From: Pseudomonadota bacterium
GTDB lineage: Bacteria; Pseudomonadota; Gammaproteobacteria; UBA9214
Reading direction: 5' to 3'
Length of the DNA: 54,474 bases
Assembly (NCBI GenBank): GCA_029287615.1
Contig: JARFQV010000025.1
Coordinates: 1 to 54,474 of the forward strand
Every line of letters starts with the position of its first letter. The stretch's first letter is position 1. Position numbers and translations under genes: made by a program. This document shows positions 47,034 to 54,474 of this stretch, piece by piece. The notes beneath the pieces were generated by a model that was given only the letters and a program-made list of their open reading frames with translations, made no database searches and was not told the DNA's origin.

Positions 47034-48119
47034 ATGCCCAACGGAAAACAGATTGCTGCTTTGCGCGAGCGGATTGATGCGCTGGATGAACAGATACAGG
47101 TTCTGATCAGCGAGCGCGCGAATTGCGCCAAACAGGTAGCCGAGGTAAAGCTGGGTGCAGGAGAGGATACGGTTTTTTTCCGCCCGGAGCGGGAAGCCCA
47201 GGTGCTGCGGGCGATTGCCGGGCGCAACAATGGACCGCTTCCGGACGAGGAGATGCTGCGCCTGTTCCGCGAGATCATGTCTGCCTGCCTGGCACTGGAG
47301 AAAAAACTGTCGATTGCCTTTCTGGGGCCGGTCGGCACCTTCACCCAGGCGGCGGCACTCAAGCACTTCGGACACTCGGTGCATACGGTACCGCTCGATG
47401 CCATCGATGAGGTGTTCAGGGAGGTGGAGTCGCGTGCCGCAGACTATGGCATCGTGCCGGTAGAGAATTCAACCGAAGGAGTGGTCAACCATACCCTCGA
47501 CATGTTCCAGCAGAGTTCACTCTACATCTGCGGTGAAGTGGAACTGCGTATTCACCATCACTTGCTATCGCGCGATTCCGGTCTGGAAAAGATCAGGCGC
47601 GTCTATGCCCATCAGCAGGCCCTGGCACAATGCAGGGAGTGGCTGGATACCAAGCTTCCGGGCGTGGAGCGTATCGGTGTAGGCAGCAATGCCGAGGCGG
47701 CGCGCCTGGTCAGAGACGAAGCCGGTGCAGCCGCAATCGCCGGGGACGCAGCCGCCGATATGTACGAACTGCGGGTGATTGCCGGCAATATCGAGGATGA
47801 GCCGGATAACACGACACGTTTTCTGGTCATAGGGCGCCAGGCGGTTGCCCCCAGCGGCAATGACAAGACTTCCCTCCTGGTATCCGTTGTGAACAGACCG
47901 GGTGCCCTGAATCATTTGCTGGAGCCGATTTCCCGGAACGGGATCAGCATGACCAGGATCGAATCACGACCCTCGCGACGGGGGATGTGGGATTATGTTT
48001 TCTACATCGATCTGGAGGGCCACCGCGAGGACAGGAGTGTGTCGGCCGCCCTGGGGGAGCTGGAACAGGTAGCCTCCTTCATCAAGGTACTCGGGTCCTA
48101 TCCGAAGGCAATGCTCTAG
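47034..48119 (+). CDS. pheA: Bifunctional chorismate mutase/prephenate dehydratase (P-protein)
   Basis: Makes phenylpyruvate from chorismate for phenylalanine synthesis. 361 residues in three parts: AroQ chorismate mutase (residues ~1-90, LRERIDALDEQIQVLISER), prephenate dehydratase (~92-270, IAFLGPVGTFTQAAALKHFG, with the TTRFLVIG motif at ~262), and a C-terminal ACT domain carrying IESRPSRRGMWDYVFYID (~305), the phenylalanine-feedback site. Motifs are complete. The mini-element lies just upstream and may alter how the gene is transcribed relative to serA. Confidence 0.96.
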   Translation: MPNGKQIAALRERIDALDEQIQVLISERANCAKQVAEVKLGAGEDTVFFRPEREAQVLRAIAGRNNGPLPDEEMLRLFREIMSACLALEKKLSIAFLGPVGTFTQAAALKHFGHSVHTVPLDAIDEVFREVESRAADYGIVPVENSTEGVVNHTLDMFQQSSLYICGEVELRIHHHLLSRDSGLEKIRRVYAHQQALAQCREWLDTKLPGVERIGVGSNAEAARLVRDEAGAAAIAGDAAADMYELRVIAGNIEDEPDNTTRFLVIGRQAVAPSGNDKTSLLVSVVNRPGALNHLLEPISRNGISMTRIESRPSRRGMWDYVFYIDLEGHREDRSVSAALGELEQVASFIKVLGSYPKAML

Positions 48120-48222
48120 CCCGCATTGTTGAGAAAGACATCCCTCGATGACTCTTTTCCGAAACCAGTCTTCTGCACGGCCTTCACTCAGATTCTGGAA
48201 GATACAGGCTTAACTACGGGCA

Positions 48223-49350
48223 ATGGTAGATCTGCAACAGCGCTTTACGGAACTCGCGGCACCCGGCGTACGTCTACTGAACCCGTACCAGCCGGGCAAG
48301 CCGCTGAGTGATCTTGAGCGGGAGTACGGCATCCGCAATGCGATCAAGCTGGCATCCAACGAAAACCCGCTGGGTCCCGCTCCGGGTGCCATCAGTGCAG
48401 CACGCGCCGCGCTTGATGATCTCGCCCGTTATCCCGATGGCGGCGGCTATGCACTGACCGCTGCACTGGCGCAGAAGCATTCTGTCATCCCGGCGGCGAT
48501 CACCCTGGGTAATGGTTCCAATGACATACTGGAACTGGTTGCGCGAGCCTTTCTGAGCAGTCGTCACGAGGCGGTGTTTTCCGAGCATGCCTTTGCCGTG
48601 TATCCCATCGTCACCCAGGCCATCGGCGCATCGGCCAGGATCGCGAGGGCCAGTGATGGCAGCCACGGCTCGGCCTATGGACATGATCTGGCTGCAATGG
48701 CTGATCTGGTCGGACCCGATACCCGTGTTGTGTTTATCGCCAACCCGAACAATCCAACCGGCACCTGGCTGAAGGACAAGGAACTGGAAGGATTTGTTTC
48801 TGCATTGCCCGATCATGTCGTGGTTGTCGTGGACGAGGCCTATCATGAATATGTGGGGCAACCCGACTACCCGAATACCATCGACTGGTTATCCCTTTAC
48901 CCAAACCTGATCGTTACCCGGACCTTTTCCAAGGCCTATGGGCTGGCGGCACTTCGGATAGGTTACAGCATCTCCCACCCGGTGGTGGCCGATCTGCTGA
49001 ACCGGGTCCGGCAACCATTCAATGTCAACAGTGTCGCCCAGGCCGCGGCACTGGCAGCACTGGAAGATCACGCGCATCTGGAGAAGAGCGTCCGGAGTAA
49101 CACCAGCGGAATGCAACAGCTCACCTCTGCCTTCGAGGAGTTGTCATTGAAGTGGATAGATTCGGTTGGTAATTTTGTTTGTGTGGATACCGGCAGGCCG
49201 GCAGAGGAGGTCTACCAGGCCCTGCTCAGGCGGGGTGTGATCGTGCGTCCGGTGGCCAATTACGGTCTGCCCGGCCACTTGCGCATCACCATCGGCTTGC
49301 CGGAAGAAAATGAATGCCTGATCGGTGCGCTCAGGGAGGTCCTTTCGTGA
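48223..49350 (+). CDS. hisC: Histidinol-phosphate aminotransferase
   Basis: 375 residues, PLP fold type I. Opening LLNPYQPGKPLSDLEREYGI and KLASNENPLGPAPGA, then DGGGYALTAALAQKH, VVDEAYHEY (~205) and the PLP lysine in TRTFSKAYGLAALRIGYS (~233). It transaminates imidazole acetol phosphate; HisC in this position also often serves the phenylalanine/tyrosine branch (Pseudomonas HisC2). The stop overlaps the tyrA start. A ~100-base gap precedes it. Confidence 0.95.
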   Translation: MVDLQQRFTELAAPGVRLLNPYQPGKPLSDLEREYGIRNAIKLASNENPLGPAPGAISAARAALDDLARYPDGGGYALTAALAQKHSVIPAAITLGNGSNDILELVARAFLSSRHEAVFSEHAFAVYPIVTQAIGASARIARASDGSHGSAYGHDLAAMADLVGPDTRVVFIANPNNPTGTWLKDKELEGFVSALPDHVVVVVDEAYHEYVGQPDYPNTIDWLSLYPNLIVTRTFSKAYGLAALRIGYSISHPVVADLLNRVRQPFNVNSVAQAAALAALEDHAHLEKSVRSNTSGMQQLTSAFEELSLKWIDSVGNFVCVDTGRPAEEVYQALLRRGVIVRPVANYGLPGHLRITIGLPEENECLIGALREVLS

Positions 49351-50207
49351 TCAGGAGACTGTGCATTATCGGTGTCGGCCTGATCGGTGGTTCCCTTGCC
49401 AGGGCGCTGCGAAATGCCGGTGTCTGTGAGGAAATCGTGGGTTCGGGGCGCAGTGTCGGGAACCTTGAGAAGGCCATGGAGCTCGGTGTTATTGACCGTT
49501 TCGATACCGATCCGGCAATAGCGGCCGCAGGTGCCGATATGATTGTGGTAGCGGTGCCGCTGGGTGCCATGGAGGCCGTTTTCCGGGCCATACAACCCGT
49601 ACTGGGGACGGAAAGCGTGCTCACAGATGCCGGCAGCGCAAAGGGCTGTGTTGTCGATGCAGCAAGGGCCGTCTTTGGTGAGGTCCCTGCATTCCTGGTT
49701 CCCGGCCACCCGATAGCCGGTACGGAACGCAGCGGCGTCGGGGCATCCTTCCCTGAACTGTACCAGGGCCGGCGTGTAATATTGACACCGCTGCCGGAAA
49801 CGGATCTCCGGGCTCTGGATCGCGTCACCCTCATGTGGCAAGCGGCCGGGGCACGGGTCAGCAATATGGAGGTGACGCACCATGATGCCGTACTGGCGGC
49901 CACCAGCCATCTGCCTCATGTGCTCGCCTTCAGTCTGGTTGATACCCTGTCGCGTCTGGAGGAACACGATGAAATCCTGGAATATGCAGCCGGTGGTTTT
50001 CGCGACTTCAGCCGCATCGCCTCCAGTGATCCGGTTATGTGGCGCGACATCTGCATTGCCAATCGTGATGCCATACTGAAAATGATTGATCGTTATATGG
50101 CTGGTCTGAACGAGTTCACCGGCATGCTGCGAGAGCAGGATGAGGAGCGTATCCTGGAGACCTTCCGGCGAGCCAAGGAAGTCAGGGACGGGTTTGTCGG
50201 CCACTGA
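49347..50207 (+). CDS. tyrA: Prephenate (cyclohexadienyl) dehydrogenase
   Basis: 286 residues; makes 4-hydroxyphenylpyruvate (or tyrosine from arogenate). The NAD motif CIIGVGLIGGSLARAL starts at residue ~5; VVAVPLGAM (~70), DAGSAKG (~94), PGHPIAGTERSG (~118) and the HDAVLAATSHLPH block (~177) follow. The GTG start overlaps the hisC stop by two bases. In Pseudomonas tyrA is fused to aroA; here a 94-base gap and a separate start keep them apart. The frame extends further upstream, but that would run inside hisC. Confidence 0.94.
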   Translation: MIRRLCIIGVGLIGGSLARALRNAGVCEEIVGSGRSVGNLEKAMELGVIDRFDTDPAIAAAGADMIVVAVPLGAMEAVFRAIQPVLGTESVLTDAGSAKGCVVDAARAVFGEVPAFLVPGHPIAGTERSGVGASFPELYQGRRVILTPLPETDLRALDRVTLMWQAAGARVSNMEVTHHDAVLAATSHLPHVLAFSLVDTLSRLEEHDEILEYAAGGFRDFSRIASSDPVMWRDICIANRDAILKMIDRYMAGLNEFTGMLREQDEERILETFRRAKEVRDGFVGH

Positions 50208-50301
50208 AGATTGCAGGCTGCAAATGAGCAGTTGAATCAAACTGGATTGCACCTCAGTCAGCCATCAAGAGTCGGAGTATTACTGGAAATACGGGATTAC
50301 C

Positions 50302-51621
50302 ATGAATAGCGCATCCTCCCACGTATACCGGGTCGATCCCGGTGGGCGCCTGACCGGCAGACTGCGGGTCCCGGGTGACAAGTCCATCTCGCACCGGTCC
50401 ATCATACTGGGCTCCCTTGCCGAGGGAATCACTGATGTCAGCGGTTTTCTGGAGGGGGAAGACAGCCTGGCGACACTGTCCGCCTTCCGGGATATGGGCG
50501 TATCGATCAGTGGACCGGATCAGGGCAGGATACGAATCCAGGGGATTGGACTGCACGGATTGAAGGCATCGCCCACGCCACTGAATCTCGGTAACTCCGG
50601 TACCTCCATGCGCCTGCTTGCCGGTCTGCTGGCCGGACAGTCATTCGATTCCCGGCTGATCGGTGATGCATCACTCACCGGCCGACCCATGGGCAGGGTG
50701 GTGGATCCCCTCACCAGGATGGGGGCGCAGGTCAGAATGACAGAAAGTAAAACCGCGCCACTGGAAATCCAGGGAGGAGCCGTGCTCTCAGGGATCGATT
50801 ATGATATGCCGGTCGCCAGCGCACAGGTGAAATCCAGTCTGTTGCTGGCCGGCCTGTATGCAAAGGGCAGGACCTGCGTTCGCGAACCTGCGCCAACCCG
50901 TGACCACACTGAACGGATGCTGCAGGGCATGGGTTACCCCGTCGAACGAACCGGCAACCGGATATGCCTGCAGGGCGGTCACCGCCTGAAGGCAATCCCT
51001 ATCGAGGTACCCGCCGATATCTCCTCGGCTGCCTTTTTTCTGGTCGGCGCGAGCATAGCGCCCGATTCCGACCTCATCCTGGAGCATGTTGGTATCAACC
51101 CCACCCGGACCGGTGTGCTGGACATTCTGAAACGCATGGGCGCGAATATCGACATTGTGGCCACGCGGGAGGCGGGTGGTGAGCCGGTGGCTGATCTGCG
51201 GGTACGCTCGGCGGTATTGCGGGGTATCGAGATTCCTCCCGATCTGGTGCCGCTTGCCATCGACGAGTTTCCTGCCCTGTTCGTCGCCGCTGCCTGTGCG
51301 GAAGGTCAAACCGTGCTGACCGGTGCCGGGGAACTGCGCGTCAAGGAGAGTGACCGTATCGGAGTAATGGCCGAGGGGCTGAAAACCCTGGGCATCGATG
51401 CACATCCCACACCGGACGGTATGGTGATCCGGGGTGGTGTGCTGTCTGGCGGTACCGTCGAAAGCCACGGGGATCACCGGATTGCCATGGCCTTCGCCAT
51501 GGCCGCGCTGCGCTCCAGTCAAAGGATTACCATTAATGACTGTGCCAACGTCAACACCTCGTTTCCCGGTTTTGTGGATCTTTCCCGGGCGGCTGGTCTT
51601 CTGGTACAGAATATCCGGTAA
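50302..51621 (+). CDS. aroA: 3-Phosphoshikimate 1-carboxyvinyltransferase (EPSP synthase)
   Basis: Joins shikimate-3-phosphate and phosphoenolpyruvate. 439 residues with the signatures RVPGDKSISHRSIILGSLA (~24), LNLGNSGTSMRLLAGLL (~93), ELRVKESDRIGVMAEGLKTLG (~343) and SHGDHRIAMAFAMAAL (~390). It appears to be the class II type (GDKSISHRS, NLGNSGT). Separate from tyrA. cmk follows 6 bases later. Confidence 0.96.
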   Translation: MNSASSHVYRVDPGGRLTGRLRVPGDKSISHRSIILGSLAEGITDVSGFLEGEDSLATLSAFRDMGVSISGPDQGRIRIQGIGLHGLKASPTPLNLGNSGTSMRLLAGLLAGQSFDSRLIGDASLTGRPMGRVVDPLTRMGAQVRMTESKTAPLEIQGGAVLSGIDYDMPVASAQVKSSLLLAGLYAKGRTCVREPAPTRDHTERMLQGMGYPVERTGNRICLQGGHRLKAIPIEVPADISSAAFFLVGASIAPDSDLILEHVGINPTRTGVLDILKRMGANIDIVATREAGGEPVADLRVRSAVLRGIEIPPDLVPLAIDEFPALFVAAACAEGQTVLTGAGELRVKESDRIGVMAEGLKTLGIDAHPTPDGMVIRGGVLSGGTVESHGDHRIAMAFAMAALRSSQRITINDCANVNTSFPGFVDLSRAAGLLVQNIR

Positions 51622-51627
51622 TCCCCG

Positions 51628-52326
51628 ATGAGCGATTCCGGTTCCCCGGCAAAGATCCCCGTCATTACCATCGACGGTCCCAGCGGTTCCGGCAAGGGAA
51701 CGATCAGCCTGCGTCTGGCACGTCAGCTGGGTCTGCATTTCCTCGACAGTGGTGCCCTGTACCGGGTGCTCGCGCTTGCTGCGCGGCAAGCGAATATTGA
51801 TCTCCAGGACGAGGCTGCGCTGGCCGCTCTGGCCGGAGAACTGGATGTCAGCTTTCCGGCCGGGGATGCCTGCGAAGGAAAGATCATGCTGTCTGGCCAG
51901 GATGTCAGCAGAGACATCCGCAGCGAGACTTGTGGTAATGATGCCTCGCGGGTAGCGGCGCTGCGGTCCGTACGCAGCGCGCTGCTGGATCGCCAGCGGT
52001 CATTCCGGCAGCCACCGGGTCTGGTCGCGGATGGCCGGGATATGGGAACGGTTGTGTTTCCGGATGCCCTGGTGAAGGTGTTTTTGACCGCAAGTCCCGA
52101 AGAACGGGCAAACAGAAGGTATAACCAATTGAAAGAAAAAGGTATTTCTGCTAATCTAGAAAGCCTGGTAAATGAGGTGGCAGAGCGTGACCACCGGGAC
52201 AGTACGAGAGCATTGTCTCCGCTGCGGCCTGCAGATGATGCTCATATCCTGGACACATCCCACCTGGATATCGAGCAATCCCTGGACAGGGTCCTGGCCT
52301 GGGTTGCGCCTGCATTGAAGCTGTAA
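51628..52326 (+). CDS. cmk: Cytidylate kinase
   Basis: Phosphorylates CMP and dCMP. 232 residues. The P-loop is [16 protein letters not shown] (~13-28); [14 protein letters not shown] (~38), [22 protein letters not shown] (~108), [15 protein letters not shown] (~134) and [20 protein letters not shown] (~153) follow. The standard aroA-cmk-rpsA-ihfB order supports the call. It starts with ATG six bases after aroA. Confidence 0.95.
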   Translation: MSDSGSPAKIPVITIDGPSGSGKGTISLRLARQLGLHFLDSGALYRVLALAARQANIDLQDEAALAALAGELDVSFPAGDACEGKIMLSGQDVSRDIRSETCGNDASRVAALRSVRSALLDRQRSFRQPPGLVADGRDMGTVVFPDALVKVFLTASPEERANRRYNQLKEKGISANLESLVNEVAERDHRDSTRALSPLRPADDAHILDTSHLDIEQSLDRVLAWVAPALKL

Positions 52327-52343
52327 AATGTTCCAACTACGTG

Positions 52344-52349
52344 TATAAT
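52344..52349 (+). promoter_or_regulatory. Possible -10 box of the rpsA promoter
   Basis: A consensus TATAAT lies 17 bases after the cmk stop, with a weak -35 (TGTAAA) 16 bases upstream. Transcription from here would begin before the hairpin at 52364, so rpsA would have a leader of about 120 bases containing a terminator-like structure. Confidence 0.4.
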
Positions 52350-52363
52350 ATGAAATTTCGGGT

Positions 52364-52396
52364 AGCCAGAACCGGTGACGGTTCCGGCTTTTTCAT
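52364..52396 (+). terminator. Terminator-like hairpin in the cmk-rpsA gap
   Basis: AGCCAGAACCG (52364-52374) pairs with CGGTTCCGGCT (52379-52389) with one mismatch, around a GTGA loop, followed by five T. It may end aroA-cmk transcripts or, if the -10 box above is used, act as a leader attenuator for rpsA. Confidence 0.7.
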
Positions 52397-52475
52397 TAAC
52401 TGAACCGCTGTGGACATCTCGCAGCGTATAAAACAGGGCGGTTTGTGATATTGACGTCCAAGGATTGTTTTTCCC

Positions 52476-54152
52476 ATGACTGAGAGTTTTGCCGAATTAT
52501 TTGAACAGAGCCTTGCCAACCAGGAAATGCGTCGAGGAGCCATTGTCCATGCAACGGTAATGGACATTCTGAATGATGTGGTTGTCGTCAATGCCGGCCT
52601 GAAATCCGAGGGTATTATCCCTATTGCACAGTTTCGCAATTCGCAGGGCGATCTGGAGGTGCAGGTCGGTGATGATGTAGAGGTTTCACTCGAGGCTATC
52701 GAGGACGGATTTGGTGAGACGCGACTGTCGCGGGAAAAGGCAAAGCGGGAACAGGTCTGGCGGCGACTGGAGGATTCCTTCGAGAAGGACGAGATCGTCA
52801 AGGGAATCATCAATGGCAAGGTCAAGGGTGGTTTTACCGTTGATATCGAGGATATTCGTGCCTTTTTGCCCGGTTCACTCGTCGATGTACGTCCGGTCAG
52901 GGACACCTCCTACCTGGAAGGAAAGGAACTGGAATTCAAGGTCATCAAGCTGGATCAGCGCCGCAACAATGTTGTGGTATCGCGTCGTGCCGTCGTGGAA
53001 TCCGAGTTCAGTGCCGAGCGCGAGGCCCTGCTGGAAAGCCTGCAGGAAGGCATGATGGTCAAGGGTATCGTCAAGAATCTCACTGACTACGGCGTTTTCG
53101 TGGACCTGGGCGGCATAGACGGTCTTCTGCATATCACTGATATGGCATGGAAGCGCGTCAAGCATCCTTCGGAGATTGTCAATGTCGGTGATGAAATCGA
53201 AGTCAAGGTGCTCAAATTCGATCGCGAACGCAATCGTGTGTCACTGGGTCTCAAGCAGCTGGGACAGGACCCCTGGGCAGACCTGGAAAGGCGTTATCCG
53301 GAAAACACCCGCCTGTTCGGCAAGGTCACCAACATCGCCGATTATGGCTGTTTCGTCGAAATCGAGGAAGGTGTGGAAGGTCTGGTACATGTTTCCGAGA
53401 TGGACTGGACCAACAAGAACGTCAATCCATCCAAGATCCTGCACATCAGCCAGGAGGTGGAAGTGGTTGTGCTGGATATCGATGAGGAAAGACGCCGTAT
53501 TTCGCTGGGCATGAAACAGTGTCACCCGAATCCGTGGGATGAATTCGCAGCCACCTACAACAAGAACGACCATGTCAAGGGTACGATCAAGTCGATTACC
53601 GATTTCGGTATTTTCATCGGGCTGGATGGTGGTATCGATGGCCTGATACACCTGTCGGATATTTCCTGGAACATGCCCGGTGAGGAGGCAGTGCGTAATT
53701 ACACCAAGGGTGAAGAAGTAGAGGCGGTAGTCCTGACCGTGGATCCCGAGCGCGAAAGAATTTCCCTTGGCATCAAACAGCTCGACAAGGACCCCTTTTC
53801 CAACTTCGTTGCGGAGCACAGCAAGGGCAGTGTCGTTAAAGGTGTTGTCAGAGAGGTCGATGCAAAAGCTGCAGCAATAGATCTGGGCGATGGTGTGGAA
53901 GGCGTACTGCGGGCCTCTGAACTTTCCCGCGACCGGATTGAGGATGCCCGGTCGGTTCTGAGTCCCGGGGAAGAAATAGAGGCAAAGTTTATCGGTGTGG
54001 ACCGGAAGAACCGCACCATCAGTCTGTCTATCAAGGCCAAGGATTCTGATGAAGAGGCTGCGATGATGGAAGACTACAGCGCCGATTCATCCGAGGCCAC
54101 GACCAATCTGGGCGATGTGCTGAAAAAACAGCTGGAAAACAATGACAATTAG
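52476..54152 (+). CDS. rpsA: 30S ribosomal protein S1
   Basis: 558 residues, the six-S1-domain form of gammaproteobacteria. Repeated S1 motifs ([60 protein letters not shown]) are visible at regular spacing of ~85 residues; the first two domains are less typical and bind the ribosome. S1 brings mRNA to the 30S subunit. The leader has a terminator-like hairpin; in E. coli S1 represses its own translation, so leader control is plausible here. The C-terminal tail is acidic and Asn-rich. Confidence 0.97.
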   Translation: MTESFAELFEQSLANQEMRRGAIVHATVMDILNDVVVVNAGLKSEGIIPIAQFRNSQGDLEVQVGDDVEVSLEAIEDGFGETRLSREKAKREQVWRRLEDSFEKDEIVKGIINGKVKGGFTVDIEDIRAFLPGSLVDVRPVRDTSYLEGKELEFKVIKLDQRRNNVVVSRRAVVESEFSAEREALLESLQEGMMVKGIVKNLTDYGVFVDLGGIDGLLHITDMAWKRVKHPSEIVNVGDEIEVKVLKFDRERNRVSLGLKQLGQDPWADLERRYPENTRLFGKVTNIADYGCFVEIEEGVEGLVHVSEMDWTNKNVNPSKILHISQEVEVVVLDIDEERRRISLGMKQCHPNPWDEFAATYNKNDHVKGTIKSITDFGIFIGLDGGIDGLIHLSDISWNMPGEEAVRNYTKGEEVEAVVLTVDPERERISLGIKQLDKDPFSNFVAEHSKGSVVKGVVREVDAKAAAIDLGDGVEGVLRASELSRDRIEDARSVLSPGEEIEAKFIGVDRKNRTISLSIKAKDSDEEAAMMEDYSADSSEATTNLGDVLKKQLENNDN

Positions 54153-54193
54153 CCACAGTCCCAACGATATACGATGAAAACGGGGTAACTGCG

Positions 54194-54474
54194 ATGACAA
54201 AATCCGAACTGATCGAATTGCTTGCCGCCAAGAACAGCCACCTTAACCAGAAGGATGTCGAACTTGCTGTCAAGGGCTTGCTGGAGCAAATGAGCCAGTC
54301 ACTCGCTACAGGACAGCGAATCGAGATTCGCGGATTCGGTAGTTTCTCCCTTCATTATCGCCCGCCGCGGATTGGCAGGAATCCGAAGACCGGTGACTCG
54401 GTGGCGCTCGCTCCCAAATATGTTCCGCATTTCAAGCCTGGCAAGGAATTGAGGGAGCGGGTCAATTCCAGTCT
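54194..54474 (+). CDS. ihfB: Integration host factor beta subunit, 5' part
   Basis: The DNA-bending histone-like subunit of IHF. 93 complete codons are present; the window ends before the stop. [13 protein letters not shown] opens the helical body, [26 protein letters not shown] contains the beta-ribbon arm and its conserved proline, and [14 protein letters not shown] is the end helix. The sequence is near the full length of IhfB (~95-105), so only a few codons are missing. HU is ruled out by the IHF-beta pattern and by the rpsA-ihfB order. The ATG lies 41 bases after the rpsA stop. Confidence 0.93.
   Translation, partial: MTKSELIELLAAKNSHLNQKDVELAVKGLLEQMSQSLATGQRIEIRGFGSFSLHYRPPRIGRNPKTGDSVALAPKYVPHFKPGKELRERVNSS

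Overview
The window is ordinary chromosomal DNA of a gammaproteobacterium, moderately GC-rich by eye. Gene order is the main clue. The right half (yciK, HAD phosphatase, ubiG, TrzA-type deaminase, mtnA, gyrA, serC, pheA, hisC, tyrA, aroA, cmk, rpsA, ihfB) follows the Pseudomonas-type order. The smc-zipA-ligA and trpS-scpA-scpB-rluB groups are also those of SMC/ScpAB (non-MukBEF) gammaproteobacteria. CbbY, PurT, DksA with a basic N-terminal tail, separate (unfused) tyrA and aroA, and a serA-like gene between serC and pheA point away from Pseudomonas itself, towards a deeper-branching, Chromatiales-like lineage. That placement is inference.

Layout. 1-3.3 kb: the end of a type VI secretion cluster (tssM C-terminus, tagF, pppA, a small membrane protein). 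3.3-3.5 kb: a short element with inverted CTAG-GGCCTGTTAACA ends. 3.5-9 kb: dksA, a CbbY-like phosphatase with an aminotransferase, then queF, an FGGY sugar kinase and cysZ on the minus strand. 9.1-15.5 kb: smc, zipA, ligA. 15.8-19.7 kb: a GGDEF-EAL c-di-GMP protein, a small lipoprotein and an FlhG/MinD-like protein with altered nucleotide-binding motifs. 19.7-22.7 kb (minus): a conserved unknown, yciB, yciI, bolA and a parvulin lipoprotein. 22.8-30.4 kb (plus): rnm (PHP RNase), yciO, a site-2 protease, trpS, scpA, scpB, rluB, a MagIII-like glycosylase and a SpoIIAA-like protein. 30.4-39.7 kb (mostly minus): purT, a short Ycf46-N-like protein, a degenerate GGDEF protein, a two-domain thioredoxin-fold protein (plus), yciK, rmuC, mupP, ubiG and mtaD. 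39.9-54.5 kb: an OmpA-like protein (minus), mtnA and gyrA, then serC-serA-pheA-hisC-tyrA-aroA-cmk-rpsA-ihfB (plus), cut by the window end inside ihfB.

How the genes work together. smc (9 kb) and scpA/scpB (27 kb) together supply the condensin complex. mtaD and mtnA flank the ompA-like gene and both act in methylthioadenosine salvage. The right-hand block runs from serine through the shared aromatic and histidine aminotransferase steps to chorismate use, then nucleotide and ribosome functions. The left edge contributes regulators and a structural part of a type VI secretion system.

No rRNA, tRNA, CRISPR array, prophage or complete insertion sequence was seen. The most unusual items are the CTAG-ended mini-elements that supply stop codons to neighbouring genes, the FlhG-like protein lacking the signature lysine beside a c-di-GMP enzyme and a lipoprotein, the stand-alone Ycf46-N-like protein, and the GGDEF protein with altered catalytic residues.
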